Both the position numbers and the translations under genes were made by a program. A DNA stretch of 64,000 nt from Candidatus Poribacteria bacterium (lineage in GTDB: Bacteria; Poribacteria; WGA-4E; GCA-2687025): the NCBI GenBank assembly GCA_026004875.1, contig BPJZ01000015.1:1-64000 (forward strand), written 5' to 3'. Below the pieces are notes generated by a model, which was not told the origin of the DNA, searched no databases, and saw only the letters and a program-made list of their open reading frames with translations. Below, piece by piece: positions 18,484-29,212 of the stretch (within the stretch, counting starts at the first letter, position 1; each line of letters opens with the position of its first letter).

Positions 18484-21157
18484 TTACTCCTGCCGTTGGG
18501 TGGTTCCGATCTCGTCCAGCAACTTGGCGACCAGCGCCGTCCAACCGGTCTGATGGCTGGCGCCTAGTCCTTGGCCCGTCTCTCCGTGGAAGTACTCGTA
18601 GAAGAGGAGAGAATCCCGCCAGTGGGGGTCCTCCTGAAAAAGGGGCTCCTCACCCAAAGCGGGACGGCGCCCTGTTTCGTCTCGGAGGAACAGCCGGATG
18701 AGACGGCGGCTCAGCTCTTCGGCGATCTGGTCTAGCGTCAGGTAGACCCCTGAACCGACAGGAAACTCACACCGAAGCGAGCGGCCAAAGTAGGCCGCGT
18801 ACTTCCGCAGCGCGCGGATCATCAGATAGTTCATCGGGAACCAGATGGGGCCGCGCCAGTTGGAGTTCCCACCGAACAGCCCGGTTTCCGACTCGCCCGG
18901 CTCGTATCGAACGGTAAAGACGCCCCCCGTCGCAGGTGAACTGATAGGGGTGTTCTCGATGCCAGCGGGAGAGCGAGCGGAGCCCGTATTCGGAAAGGAA
19001 GTGCTCCGGATCAAACATCGTCCGGCAGATCGCCTCCAGCATCCGCCGGTTGACGATTGAGAGGAGCCGTCCTCCGGAGGCTCCCGGTTCGGTCAGCGAA
19101 TGGATGTTGTCCACCAACCCGGGCCGGTACTTGATGAACCACTCCATCCGGCGCTTGAAACGCGGCAGGCGCTCCAGCGCCTTCTCTTCGAGGACCTCAA
19201 CGGCAAAAAGAGGGATCAGCCCGACTAGGGAGCGCACCTTCAACGGAATGAGCGTTCCATCGGGAAGGTGGAGTAGGTCGTAAAAGAACCCGTCCTCCTC
19301 GTCCCAGAGGCTGTGCTCCCCGCCGGCCATGTGGCGCATGGCGTGGGCGATGTAGATGAAATGCTCAAAGAACTTGGTCGCTACGTCCTCATAGGCAGGG
19401 CGGCTCTGGGCCAGCTCGATCGCAATTCGCAGCATGTCCAGGCAGTACATCGCCATCCAAGCGGTGCCGTCGGCCTGTTCCAGATGGCCGCCGGTCGGAA
19501 GCGGAGCACTTCGATCGAAAACCCCGATGTTGTCCAGCCCCAAAAAGCCGCCCTGGAAGATGTTGTTCCCGCCGTGGTCCTTTCGGTTGACCCACCAGGT
19601 GAAGTTCAGCAGCAGCTTGTGAAAGACGCGCTCCAAAAAATCGGTGTCTGGGACACCGCTCTGCTCCCGATCGATCCGGTACACCTCGTAGGCCGCCCAG
19701 GCGTGCACGGGGGGGATTCACGTCGTTGAAGTTCCACTCGTAGGCGGGGATCTGGCCGTTGGGGTGCATGTACCACTCCCGGAGCAGGAGGATCAGTTGT
19801 CGCTTGGCCCACTCCGGGTCCACCATTGCCAGCGGCACGCAGTGAAAGGCAAGGTCCCAAGCGGCCGTACCAGGGGTACTCCCACTTGTCCGGCATAGAG
19901 AGCACGTCCAGGTTGTACAGGTGCATCCACTCAACGTTCCGGCCGTGCCACCGAGAGGCGGGCGGAGTGGGCATTCCCGGGTCGCCCTGGAGCCAAAGCT
20001 CCACACTGTAGTGGTAAAACTGCTTGGTCCACAGCAGCCCCGCGAGCGCCTGTCGCTGCACGCGACGCTCGTCCTCCGTCATTTCGGGACGGTGAACGGT
20101 CGCGTAAAACTCATCCGCTTCTTGGATTCTGTGTTGGAAGATCTCTTCGAAATCCCCAAACGGCTCGGTGTGCTGCACGTCCGAGAAGCGCACCCACACC
20201 GAGTAACTTTCGCCCGGCTCCAGAATCCGCTGGAAGTGAGCGGCAACTTTGGTCCCCTCCAACGACGGATTGACGCACTCCCTGCGCCCCTCGACGACCG
20301 CCCGATGGATCCCGTCCTTCACGTAGGGGGAAGGGTTGGGAACGCCAAAAAGCCGCTCGTAGTTCGTTTCGTTCTCAGTAAAGAGCAGTGGGGGGTCCTG
20401 GAGTCCGTCCTGATCGGTGACGAACCACCAGCGCTCGCCGATGTGACGGTGGTTGGTGTAGACGGTCCCGGCGCGGAGCTTTTGCAGCTTGGGGCGCGGA
20501 CGCCCATACCCCCAAGACCAGGTGTTCCGGTACCACAGGTGAGGGAGGATGTGGATCGGGGCCGGCACCTCGCCCCGGTTGATTGCCGTGATTCGGCAGA
20601 GGAGATCCTCCTGGTCCGCCTTGGCGTACTCGATGAACACGTCAAAGTAGCGTCCCTCTTCAAAGTCGGGTCGAAGCACGTCGAGCAGCTCGTATTCGGG
20701 GTCCTGGCGGGTGCGTCGGAGCGACTCCCAGACCAGCCCGTCGTAGGGGTACTCGACCTGAGGGTACTTGTAGAGCATCTTCATGTAGGAATGGGTCGGC
20801 GTGCCGTCCAGGTAGAAGTAGTACTCTTTAACGTCTTCGCCGTGATTTCCCTGGGTACCGGAGAGGCCAAAGAGCCGCTCTTTCAGGATCGGGTCCTCCT
20901 CGTTCCAGAGCGCTAGGGCGAGACAGATGTTCTGAAAGCGGTTGCAGAATCCTCCCAAGCCGTCTTCGTTCCAGCGATAGGCGCGGCTTCGGGCGTGGTC
21001 GTGGGGAAAGTAGTCCCAAGCGCTGCCGTCGGGGCTGTAGTCCTCGCGAAACGGTTCCCCAGGACCGCTCGCTGAGGTAAGGACCCCAGTGCTTCCAGTC
21101 GGCGCGGCGTTCGAGCGAGTCGAGCAGGCGTCGGTGCTCGGCGGTCAGGCGTTTCAT
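18484..21157 (-). CDS. GH63-like (MGH1-type) glucosidase family protein, frameshifted
   Basis: Large (about 890 residues) cytoplasmic protein of the 'glucosidase' family related to GH63 mannosyl-oligosaccharide glucosidases. It starts [31 protein letters not shown] and has family blocks [68 protein letters not shown], and [16 protein letters not shown] near the end. Four frameshifts (about 21055, 19872, 19710 and 18930) split it into five ORFs that tile the family in order. No signal peptide. It ends 10 bases from the convergent uppS. Probably acts on alpha-glucosides or oligosaccharides; exact substrate unknown. Confidence 0.87.
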
Positions 21158-21212
21158 CGGAGAGCGTTCCCGTTCTTTTGGTCTTTGGATCCCGTCTTTG
21201 GAGGCCGCGAAC

Positions 21213-21242
21213 ACTATACGAAGAGAGCCAGGGAGGGGACAA
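21213..21242 (-). promoter_or_regulatory. Sigma-70-type promoter for the glucosidase gene
   Basis: On the minus strand: -35 TTGTCC, an 18-base spacer and -10 TATAGT, about 55 bases before the ATG. The -10 is close to consensus, the -35 is weaker. Confidence 0.45.
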
Positions 21243-21402
21243 GACCCGATGGCGTTTGGGGTAATCGCCTTTGGTCGAATTGTCCGTTTCTCAAGCGCCG
21301 GAGCGGTTTCGCCGGCGGTTGTTCCGACGCAGGCCCTGGGATAGGATAGTTCCGCAGGGTCGTCCTTTGGACGGCGGAAGGTGACTCGGTAAGGAGAAGG
21401 CG

Positions 21403-22437
21403 ATGAAGAGACGATGGCTAACGGCGCTGCTGACGGTGGAGGCCTGGATTGCGCTAGGGGCCCTGGCAGCGATCGGCCGGGCGCAGCAGGTCCAGTACGA
21501 ACAGATCCGGGACCCGGACACTGAGCTGAGCTACTCGGCCATTATGGCCGGCTCGCCCAATACGCTGGTGCTGATCGGCGAGGACGTTTTTAGCGAGACG
21601 AAGGCGACCGTTGCGGTGACCAACGACGGCGGTCAGAGCTGGACGCTTCACAAAGACATGGCCCCTGGCCGGCTGCTGGGCGGATTCATGTTGGACGATC
21701 GGAACGGCTGGGTGGTCGGCGAGGCTGGAACCGTGTTGGCCACTCGAGACGGGGGCACCAGTTGGGACATTCAGACCAGTAAGGTCACGGCGGACCTTTA
21801 CGACGCGTTCTTTTTGGACGCCCAGCGGGGTTGGGCCGTTGGGGAGAACAGCACCGTCATCAGCACCACCAACGGGGGTCGCACCTGGCGCGTCCTTCAA
21901 GGGGGACAAAAGAGCTCCGAGGTCGGCGAGGGTGCGGTGATGTACATGGGAGTCCACTTCTTCAACGAGCGAAACGGGATCGTGGTCGGCGCCGGCGAGC
22001 AGGGAGTGATCCTCAAGACGACCGACGGCGGCCAGACCTGGAGCGTCGTTCTCACGGGCAGCGAGACGCAGGAGGTGGACAACTTCTTTGGGCTAGCCTT
22101 TGCCGACGCTCAGCGAGGATGGGCGGTCGGGAAGTACGGCGAGTTGTACGCCACGACCGACGGCGGCCAGACCTGGACGCCTCAGAACAGCGGCACTGAA
22201 GAGGACCTCTTTGCAGTCAGCGCCGCGGACGCCAATACGGTCTGGATCAGCGGCGTCTACGGGACGATCGCTTATACGACCGACGGCGGCCAGACCTGGA
22301 ACTCCGTCCCGGTCCAGGTGGACATGTTCGGTTCGCTCAAGCCGTTGACCGTTCGGGTGCCGGGGATCGTCGCGATCGGCAAGACTGCTTGGGCGACGAC
22401 CGACTTCGGCCGCGTTCTGCGCTTGCAGTTGCCCTAA
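21403..22437 (+). CDS. Exported Ycf48-like beta-propeller (BNR/photosystem II stability-type) protein
   Basis: Secreted or periplasmic repeat protein of 344 residues. Signal peptide MKRRWLTALLTVEAWIALGALAAIGRAQ, then at least five repeats ending in the sialidase/BNR-like motif T-x-DGGQ-T-W (TNDGGQSWT, TRDGGTSWD, TTNGGRTWR, TTDGGQTWS, TTDGGQTWT, TTDGGQTWN) alternating with xGWAVG blocks. This is the Ycf48/YCF48-like propeller, common in non-photosynthetic bacteria where its function is unknown. ATG follows GGAGAAGGCG. A strong terminator follows, so it is a single-gene unit. Confidence 0.88.
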   Translation: MKRRWLTALLTVEAWIALGALAAIGRAQQVQYEQIRDPDTELSYSAIMAGSPNTLVLIGEDVFSETKATVAVTNDGGQSWTLHKDMAPGRLLGGFMLDDRNGWVVGEAGTVLATRDGGTSWDIQTSKVTADLYDAFFLDAQRGWAVGENSTVISTTNGGRTWRVLQGGQKSSEVGEGAVMYMGVHFFNERNGIVVGAGEQGVILKTTDGGQTWSVVLTGSETQEVDNFFGLAFADAQRGWAVGKYGELYATTDGGQTWTPQNSGTEEDLFAVSAADANTVWISGVYGTIAYTTDGGQTWNSVPVQVDMFGSLKPLTVRVPGIVAIGKTAWATTDFGRVLRLQLP

Positions 22438-22454
22438 GAGCGTGGTATAGAGGG

Positions 22455-22491
22455 GGCCGTCTTCGCATTCTGAAGGCGGCCTTCTTTTGTT
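22455..22491 (+). terminator. Rho-independent terminator after the Ycf48-like gene
   Basis: GGCCGTCTTC-GCATTCT-GAAGGCGGCC forms a 10-bp stem with one G-U pair, followed by TTCTTTTGTT. It sits 18 bases after the stop. Confidence 0.85.
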
Positions 22492-22538
22492 GCCGGACGC
22501 CGGAGAGCGCCAGTTTGAGAGTAGGTCGGGGCGATCGG

Positions 22539-23705
22539 ATGCCACCGTCGTTAGCCAAGCGGATCGAGGGGCTGCGGAACGAGTCGGCATTTGAGGTGCT
22601 CAGTCGCGCCCGCGCCTTGGAGGTCCAGGGGCGTCGAATTCTTCACTTGGAGATCGGGCAGCCGGACTTCCCGACGCCGGAGCACATCGTTGAGGCGGCT
22701 TTTCGGGCCGTTCGGGAGGGGAAGACCGGCTACGGGCCCACGCTGGGGGTTCCGGAGCTTCGCGAGGCGGTCGCTCAGTATACTTATCAAACGCGAGGGG
22801 TTTCCGTCTCCGCCGATCGGGTGGCCATCACGCCCGGCGCCAAGCCGATGCTGTTTTTTACCGTCCTTGCTTTGGTGGAGCCTGGCGACGAGGTGATCTA
22901 TCCCGATCCGGGATTTCCGATTTATGCCTCGGTCATCCGGATGGCGGGGGGAAAGCCGGTGCCCCTTCCGCTCCGCGAGGCGTTAGGCTTCCGATTTGAG
23001 GTCGCGGAGCTGGCCGAACGGGTCTCCCCGCGCACCAAGCTGGTCATTCTCAACTCCCCTCAGAACCCAACCGGGGGCGTTTTGGGCCACCAGGAGTTGG
23101 AGGCGATCGCGGAGCTGGCCGAACGGCACGACTTTTATGTGCTCTCCGATGAGGTGTATAGCCGGCTGGTCTATGACACAACGGCTCCCAGCATCGCTCA
23201 GTTGCCTGGGATGCTTGCCCGGACGGTTTTGGTGGACGGCGTCTCCAAGGCCTATTCGATGACCGGTTGGCGGCTGGGGTGGGGGGTGCTCCCTGAAGAA
23301 CTGGTGCCCGCGATCGAGCTGTTGATGGTCAACTCAAACTCGTGTACGGCCACATTTATCCAGTACGCCGCCGTGGCGGCGCTCCAGGGGCCGCAGGACT
23401 GTGTTGCCGCGATGCGAGCCGAATTTCACCGTCGCCGCGATCGCTTCGTTGACGGCTTGAACCGAATTCCTGGAATTCGGTGCGAGAAGCCTCAGGGGGC
23501 CTTTTACGCCTTCCCCAACACGGCGCAGCTCGACCCGGACGATCGCCGTCTAGCCGGACGACTGCTCGAGGAGGCCGGAATTGCGGCGCTGTGGGGATCC
23601 TCGTTTGGCCGCTACGGAACGGGCTATCTTCGGTTCTCTTATGCCACTGCGATGGAGGTTCTGGAGGAGAGCCTCGAACGGCTAACCGCCTTCGTAGGGG
23701 GTTGA
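22539..23705 (+). CDS. PLP-dependent class I/II aminotransferase (aspartate-type)
   Basis: Fold-type I aminotransferase, 388 residues. The chosen ATG gives MPPSLAKRIEGLRNESAFEVLSRA, as in relatives. Motifs: LHLEIGQPDFPTP, GYGPTLGVPELREAVA, ILNSPQNPTGG, FYVLSDEVYSRL, the Schiff-base lysine in LVDGVSKAYSMTGWRLGW, and the C-terminal substrate Arg in GTGYLRFSYA. The homoserine kinase gene starts 2 bases after its stop, so a role in aspartate-family amino acid metabolism is plausible. Substrate specificity cannot be fixed by eye. Confidence 0.92.
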   Translation: MPPSLAKRIEGLRNESAFEVLSRARALEVQGRRILHLEIGQPDFPTPEHIVEAAFRAVREGKTGYGPTLGVPELREAVAQYTYQTRGVSVSADRVAITPGAKPMLFFTVLALVEPGDEVIYPDPGFPIYASVIRMAGGKPVPLPLREALGFRFEVAELAERVSPRTKLVILNSPQNPTGGVLGHQELEAIAELAERHDFYVLSDEVYSRLVYDTTAPSIAQLPGMLARTVLVDGVSKAYSMTGWRLGWGVLPEELVPAIELLMVNSNSCTATFIQYAAVAALQGPQDCVAAMRAEFHRRRDRFVDGLNRIPGIRCEKPQGAFYAFPNTAQLDPDDRRLAGRLLEEAGIAALWGSSFGRYGTGYLRFSYATAMEVLEESLERLTAFVGG

Positions 23706-23707
23706 GG

Positions 23708-24637
23708 ATGGCCGCCCGTCGCTCTGGCGTCATTCGCGTTCAGATCCCCGCCAGCACTTCGAATCTGGGGCCGGGCTTCGATGCGATTGGGCTGGCCGTC
23801 CAGGTGCACAGTCGTTACGACATCACCTGTGACGCCCGGAGACGCGGGTTGGAGATCCACGTTGAAGGGCTCCACGCTTCGGAGATTCCCACCGACACGA
23901 CAAACCTGACCTATCGGGCGTTCGTGCGGCTGTTTCAGCAGCGGGGGGTGGAGGTTCCGGGCCTGTCGGTGCACGTTCGCAACGGCATTCCGTTGGAGCG
24001 TGGGCTGGGGGGGAGTGGATCGGCCATTCTCGCCGGCCTTTTAGCGGCGAACGCCTGGCTAGGCGAGCCGCTGAGCTTGGAGGCGATCCTACTGGAAGCG
24101 GCTCGCATGGACGGCCATCCGGACAACGTGGCCGCTTCGCTCTACGGAGGATTGCGAGTGGTCTGTTGGGACGGAGATCGGTTGCTGACCCTTCCGGTGC
24201 CCTGCTCGGACGACCTTCAGGTGGTCTTTGCGATTCCTACCGTTCAGGTTCAAACCGGCGTGGCCCGCACGCTGCTTCCCAAGCAGGTGCCTTTTGAAGA
24301 TGCGCGCTTCAACGTGGGGCGCGTTGCGCTGCTCGTTGCGGCTTTGGCCGGGTTCGAATATGCTTACTTGTCGGCAGCGATGAGGGATCGGTTACACCAA
24401 CCGTATCGAAAGCGGCTGGTCCCCCAATTAGACGCGGTGATCCAGGCGGCCGAGGAGGCTGGGGCCTGGGGGGCGGCGCTCAGCGGTTCCGGACCGACGG
24501 TGGTGGCCCTGTGCACCGGCGACGCCGAAGCCGTCGGGGAGGCCATGCGGGAGGCGTTTTCTGCTGAGGGCGTCGCTGCTGAAACTCTGATCGCCCGGAT
24601 CGATTTCCGGGGAGCGACGGTAGCCCTCGAGGAGTAG
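23708..24637 (+). CDS. thrB: Homoserine kinase
   Basis: GHMP-superfamily kinase phosphorylating L-homoserine in threonine synthesis, 309 residues. N-terminal VQIPASTSNLGPGFDAIGLA is the classic ThrB opening; the ATP-binding loop is PLERGLGGSGSAILAGLLAAN; DGHPDNVAASLYGG and [16 protein letters not shown] follow as motifs 2 and 3. The ATG at 23708 is two bases past the aminotransferase stop, so the two are translationally coupled. ORF extension upstream to 23480 overlaps the aminotransferase and is not used. Confidence 0.93.
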   Translation: MAARRSGVIRVQIPASTSNLGPGFDAIGLAVQVHSRYDITCDARRRGLEIHVEGLHASEIPTDTTNLTYRAFVRLFQQRGVEVPGLSVHVRNGIPLERGLGGSGSAILAGLLAANAWLGEPLSLEAILLEAARMDGHPDNVAASLYGGLRVVCWDGDRLLTLPVPCSDDLQVVFAIPTVQVQTGVARTLLPKQVPFEDARFNVGRVALLVAALAGFEYAYLSAAMRDRLHQPYRKRLVPQLDAVIQAAEEAGAWGAALSGSGPTVVALCTGDAEAVGEAMREAFSAEGVAAETLIARIDFRGATVALEE

Positions 24638-24700
24638 CACAACCCAAAAGAAAGATCGGAACGGCCTGAGAAACCTTTCTGGGAGTGAAGCCGAACGCCT

Positions 24701-27557
24701 GTGAACCAGGAGCGCACGTTTTCAGAGGACAAGGACTTTGCCGCCGGGAGCCTGGAGGAATCGCTCCAGTCCGGCTCGGCGGAGTGGTATGCCACCGATG
24801 TCCTCCAACTGGTGAACGTCCTCAAGACCAACCTGAACACCGGTCTCACCCGCAGCGAGGCGGAGATTCGACTCCGGCAGTTTGCCAACCGCGCGGGAGA
24901 CCTTTACCGCGAACAGCCGCTTTTGTCCTTGCTGGGGGAGCTGATCCAAAATCCGGCGACACTTCTGGCCTACGGTTACGGGATCGCTCTTTTGGTTGGG
25001 GCGTGGTTAGGGGCTTCGCTGTCGGTTTTCAGCTCGCTTTTCGTCTTGGCGTTGACGAGCGGTTCGTTGGTGTTGCGGCTTCTTCAGCACCGGATTACCG
25101 GCCGGCATCTTCGGAGCGTGGAGCATCGCACCCGTCGGCGCACTCGTGTGCTTCGGGACGGCCATCTGCGCGAGGCCGATCCGGAGGACTTGGTGCCGGG
25201 GGATGTGCTGTGGCTGCGAGCGGGGGATTACGTCCCGGCCGACGCGCGGATCGTTCAGGCAAAGGAGCTCCTGGTTAACGAGTCAGCCCTGACGGGAATC
25301 TCCGATCTGATCGTCAAGACGGAGGAGACATTAGAGGGTCCGCGTCCTCTCTCCGAGCAGAGCAACATGCTGTTTGCAGGGAGCTACATTGCCGCGGGTT
25401 TTGCTAAGGCGGTGGTGGTGGCGACCGGGGATCGTCGAGAGATTGCTTTTCTTCATGCTCGGCGCACTCTTCGGCTTCCGGTGCCTTCGATCGTCTCTCA
25501 TCTCCAGAAGTATCAGACTCGGTTTGCCTGGGTGGGGGCGGTAGGAGGGGTGGCCTTAGCGCTTCTGGTGTCGGCGCTGGGAGGGTTTGCCTTTGGACCC
25601 ACGGTGGGAGGCGTGGGAGCCGGCGTGGCCTTTTGTTTTGCGCTGCTTCCGGCGTTTTTAGAGTTAACAGGAGCGATCCCGTTTGTCCAGGGACTCCGTC
25701 AGTTGGAGAGCCACGGGACGATCGTTCAGCGGCCAGAATCGCTGGAAGCGCTCAGCGCGACGACGGCGCTCTGTTTTGACCCGCGCGGGGGTGCTCACCC
25801 GCCGGGAGATGGCGGTGCACCATCTTCTCCTGGACGCCCAGGTTCTGGAGGCCGATCGGCTCGTTGCCCTCTTCCGCGAAGGCGAAGGGGAGGAGCGTGA
25901 TGCCGAAGAGCGCGCCGTTGGGGAGACGGACGAGACCGAGATCCTTCCTGGGGTTCGGGGGCTGCGAGTTCCTGGGGAGTCGGTTCCCAGCGATCTATAT
26001 CTGCTGCTCCTTTCGGCGCTGCTGGCCGCCGAGGAGAACGAGCCGGGGGAGGAGGGCTTTGAAGCCCTAGAACCGGAGGCGCTCCGGGCGCTTCGGCGGT
26101 TGGCCGAGCAGGTCGGTGTGGACGTGAGCGATTATCGGACTCACCTGACCAAAGTGGCCGCCTTTCCGTACGACCCGCAGCGGGGTTGTCAGAGCGTCCT
26201 TTTCGAGACCAGCGAGGAGCGGGGGACGCTGTTTGTCATCGGGCGGCCTGAGAGCGTCGTTGAGCGATGCCGATTAATCCGGCTTTACGGCGAGGAGGAT
26301 GTGCTCCAGGCGCGCCAGAAGGACCGGATGGTCCAGCTCAGCCAGTTGCTTCGTCAGTCGGCCAACGAAGTGGTCGCCGTCGCCTATCGGAAGTTCCGGG
26401 GCGACCCGATGGACTGGGGCTTGGCCGAGGAAGTCGAAACGGAGCTCACGCTCATCGGTTTGTTTAGCCTTCGCGACGCCCCCCATTCGGACCTGCGCCA
26501 GACGCTTGAGGCCTGCTGGCGCTCGGGGCTGCGGTTGATCATCCTTTCCGACTACGAACCGGAGGTGGTGGCCCGGATTGCGCGGGAGTGCGGGCTTTTG
26601 GAGCACCGCTCCCAGTTGATCACCGATGAGGAGATGCGCCGGAAGGACGACGCAGAGCTGTTAAGCCTGCTCGACCGGATTACCGTTTACGCACGGCTCC
26701 AGGCGGATCAGAAGGCGCGGGTGATCTCGCTTCTGGAGCGGCAGGGGCATCGGGTGGCGTTCGTGGGAAGGCGGCTTTACGACATTCCAGCCTTGCACGC
26801 GGCCTCTGTGGCTCTGGTGCCGATCGAGGGGAGCACCGACGCAACGGCCCATGAGGCGGACGTTCTCGTGGGAGAGGTTTCCCTGCGGAGTCTCTACCGG
26901 CTGCTGTTGTTCGCCAAGGAGGCTGGAAGGGGCGTGCGGCGTCTGGTCCAGTGGGTGGTGGGTTGGCACCTCTCCGCCGCGATTGCCGTCGGGCTGGGGT
27001 GGACCTTAGGGGCAATGGGGTTGATGTCTGCTCCGCGCTGGCAACTGAGCGATCTACTCTGGTTGGAGATCGGCACGGTGGCGATTCCCTTGGCCTTTGC
27101 GGCCTCACGCCTCACGATCCTTGCCTCCAGCCGGTGGTATGTTGCCAATCGAAACGTTCGCTCCCAAGTGCACTGGGTCGAAGTGGCGCGCGACGGGGTC
27201 TTTTTAGGCCTGTTGGCGCTGGGGGTGGGTGGCGTTCTGAAAGCCTATCTTCCGGTTCACGAGGCGATCGAGCGTTCTGGGGTGGTTGGGGCGGCCTTTG
27301 CCTGGACGCTGGCCGCTGGGCTGCTGTTGATCAAGGAGCTCAAGCCGGTGGACGGGAGCGCGATTGGTTATCTGGTGGGTAACGGTCGCTTTGCCCTGGG
27401 GCTGTTGCTAGGGTTGCTCTGGGTTGGGCTGCTCTTTGGGGTTCCGCTGGGGGATGCCTGGCGGTTTGGGGCACCGGAGTGGGTCCCCTCCCGGCTGTGG
27501 GCGGTGATGGCCGTCGGTCTGACGGGGCTCCTGTTGCCGGTTCGAGAGCGGAGCTAG
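24701..27557 (+). CDS. Degenerate P2-type ATPase homologue (probable pseudoenzyme), one frameshift
   Basis: Protein of about 951 residues with the full P2-type (Ca/Mg-type) architecture: cation-ATPase N domain, A domain, P/N domains and about ten membrane helices. GTG start. The structural motif LVPGDVLWLRAGDYVPADARI is kept, but the catalytic ones are not: TGES is TGIS (198-201), the M4 PEGL is replaced by IPFVQGL, the phosphorylation loop DKTGTLT reads DRAGVLT or DPRGVLT depending on which base of CCCGCGCGGGGG (25780-25790) is the over-call, KGAPE is IGRPE, TGD is LSD, and GDGVND is GRRLYD. The fold markers ADQKARV and FPYDPQRGCQSVL remain. Both halves stay open over 2.8 kb, so it is probably expressed but unable to pump. 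Confidence 0.85.
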
Positions 27558-27621
27558 GCGTCTCTGCTTGACCTATGATGGCGCCGTTGGTCATGTTGGT
27601 AAGGGGAATACTGCCCAGCGA

Positions 27622-27942
27622 ATGCTGACCATGGGCTTGTTTCAAAAACGTCGCTGGTCATTATTCGTTTCTCTGCTTGTTGTCTGGCTGCTGGCGCTGA
27701 CGATTGTGGCGGCTGGACATGCTGTCGGCCATCACGCTTCTGGGCTTAGCTGTGCCCTTTGTCTGTTCTATCACCTAGTTTCTGTCTCCTTAGTGGTACC
27801 GTTTGGAATCTGGCTCCTGACCCCAAGCGCTGGCTTATTTGTCGGGCCGGTTCTGGGCGCATCCCGTCCTCTCAGCTTTCTCCTTCGTCGGCCTGTTGAG
27901 CGAGCCCCGCCGGCGGTCGTGATCCCCTCCCTGTTTTTCTAA
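27622..27942 (+). CDS. Small membrane protein with His/Cys cluster
   Basis: About 106 residues; the start is uncertain (ATG at 27568, 27622 or 27631, none with a good ribosome site). One N-terminal helix (LFVSLLVVWLLALTIVAAG) is followed by a His/Cys cluster GHAVGHHASGLSCALCLFYH and a second helix. The pattern resembles the loosely related DUF2946-like small metal-associated proteins, without firm homology. It directly precedes a His-rich porin and ZnuAB-like genes on the same strand, so metal binding or metal-regulated expression is likely. Function not known. Confidence 0.5.
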   Translation: MLTMGLFQKRRWSLFVSLLVVWLLALTIVAAGHAVGHHASGLSCALCLFYHLVSVSLVVPFGIWLLTPSAGLFVGPVLGASRPLSFLLRRPVERAPPAVVIPSLFF

Positions 27943-28008
27943 ACGAAATCCTGACGAGTTCTTCGTCTGAGCCTCTTGATAGAGGTGTGCTCTTGTGAGG
28001 AGGATGCC

Positions 28009-29184
28009 GTGGTATTGCGAGCTCTCTGGATGATCACGTCTGTTTGGCTTTTTTTACTTGTTTTCTCCGTTGGGTGGGGGCAACAGCGGATCGTCTCCCA
28101 AACGACGGTTACGGGCGTCTCTCGGGCCTTCAATCCGGCAATTAGCGTCAACGCCCTTCTTCTGGGGATGACACAACTTGAGACGGGGGAAGGTTCGCAC
28201 GGTGAGACCGCCCCAGAGGAGTCCGCCGACCACACTCCTGGGCCTTTAGAAGGATCGGATGAACACGCCCATGAATCTCTGGACGAGGAGACGGCCCATG
28301 AAGCGCACGGACACTCCCTCGGGACGGAAGGACTTTTCGTTCAGGAGGTGGAGGTCCGGTTTACTGCGTTCGCAGATCCGCACGTCAAAGCTGATCTCAC
28401 CCTTTCGATGCACGGAGCGGAAGGCGTCGAGCTCGAAGAGGGGTATGTCCAGACGCTTGGTTTGCCGGCCAACCTGCTGGTGCGCGGCGGAAAGTTCTTG
28501 GTTCCTTTTGGAAAGCACAACCCTCTCCACACCCACGAGTTTCCCTTTGTGGAGCCCCCATTGGTCCATGAGCGCCTCTTTGGGGAGGAGGGGCTCAACG
28601 AGGTCGGGATTGAGGTGAGTTGGCTAACTCCCTTGCCGTGGTACGCAGAGGTCGGAGGGGCCCTGCTAAACGGCGACAATCCGAGTCTGTTCGATTTGGA
28701 GCGGGGACTCGCCTATTCGGGACGAGTCCGGAACTTCTTTGATTGGAACGAAACGACCACGTTGGAACTGGGCCTTTCGGGGGCCTTTCAGCGTCAAGAG
28801 GGGAGAGGGTGGAGCCGAGCGCTAGGCGCTGATTGGACTGTCAAGTGGACGCCGCTGGAGACGGCACGACATCGAGCGGCCGTCTTTCAGGCGGAAGTGG
28901 TGAGCGGCAAAGATCGGGAGGGCCACTCCCTGTTTGGCGGCTACGGGTTGGTTCGCGTTCGTCTGGGACGACCCTGGTGGGTTCAGGGGGGGTTCGACTG
29001 GCTTGGTGAGGAGGCATTTCGTTCTCGAGCTCGCTTTGCTCTGGTCTTTGCTCCTACGGAGTTTCAGGCGATCCGATTTCAATACTCCGTTGCCTGGACG
29101 AGCGGAGAAGAGGTCGAAGCCGACCATCGAGTTGCGGTTCAGTACAACGTTACTATCGGCTCCCATCCGGCCCATGCTTATTGA
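28009..29184 (+). CDS. Outer-membrane porin-like beta-barrel with His-rich segment
   Basis: Predicted outer-membrane protein of about 391 residues. I prefer the GTG at 28009, 5 bases after GAGGAGG, over the longer ORF start. A signal peptide (cut after VGWGQ) is followed by an acidic His-rich stretch (DEHAHESLDEETAHEAHGHS) and then alternating beta strands to the end, with KFLVPFGKHNPLHTHEFPF, WYAEVGGALLNGD and a final strand HRVAVQYNVTIG. The layout fits a zinc-associated porin: a periplasmic or surface His loop plus a barrel, followed by ZnuA- and ZnuB-like genes. No TonB box seen. Family unnamed; it may be related to phosphate-selective-type porins. Confidence 0.75.
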   Translation: MVLRALWMITSVWLFLLVFSVGWGQQRIVSQTTVTGVSRAFNPAISVNALLLGMTQLETGEGSHGETAPEESADHTPGPLEGSDEHAHESLDEETAHEAHGHSLGTEGLFVQEVEVRFTAFADPHVKADLTLSMHGAEGVELEEGYVQTLGLPANLLVRGGKFLVPFGKHNPLHTHEFPFVEPPLVHERLFGEEGLNEVGIEVSWLTPLPWYAEVGGALLNGDNPSLFDLERGLAYSGRVRNFFDWNETTTLELGLSGAFQRQEGRGWSRALGADWTVKWTPLETARHRAAVFQAEVVSGKDREGHSLFGGYGLVRVRLGRPWWVQGGFDWLGEEAFRSRARFALVFAPTEFQAIRFQYSVAWTSGEEVEADHRVAVQYNVTIGSHPAHAY

Positions 29185-29212
29185 GTTCGATCTTCTCAGA
29201 GGAGGATGACCC

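Noticed and set aside
19921-20916. 331-residue plus-strand ORF
   Set aside because: Antisense to the GH63-like glucosidase, which is supported by family blocks in order.
27568-27600. Possible Zur-type operator (TGACC...GGTCA arms)
   Set aside because: Arms are only 5 bases with a 15-16-base gap and do not match known Zur consensus; likely chance.
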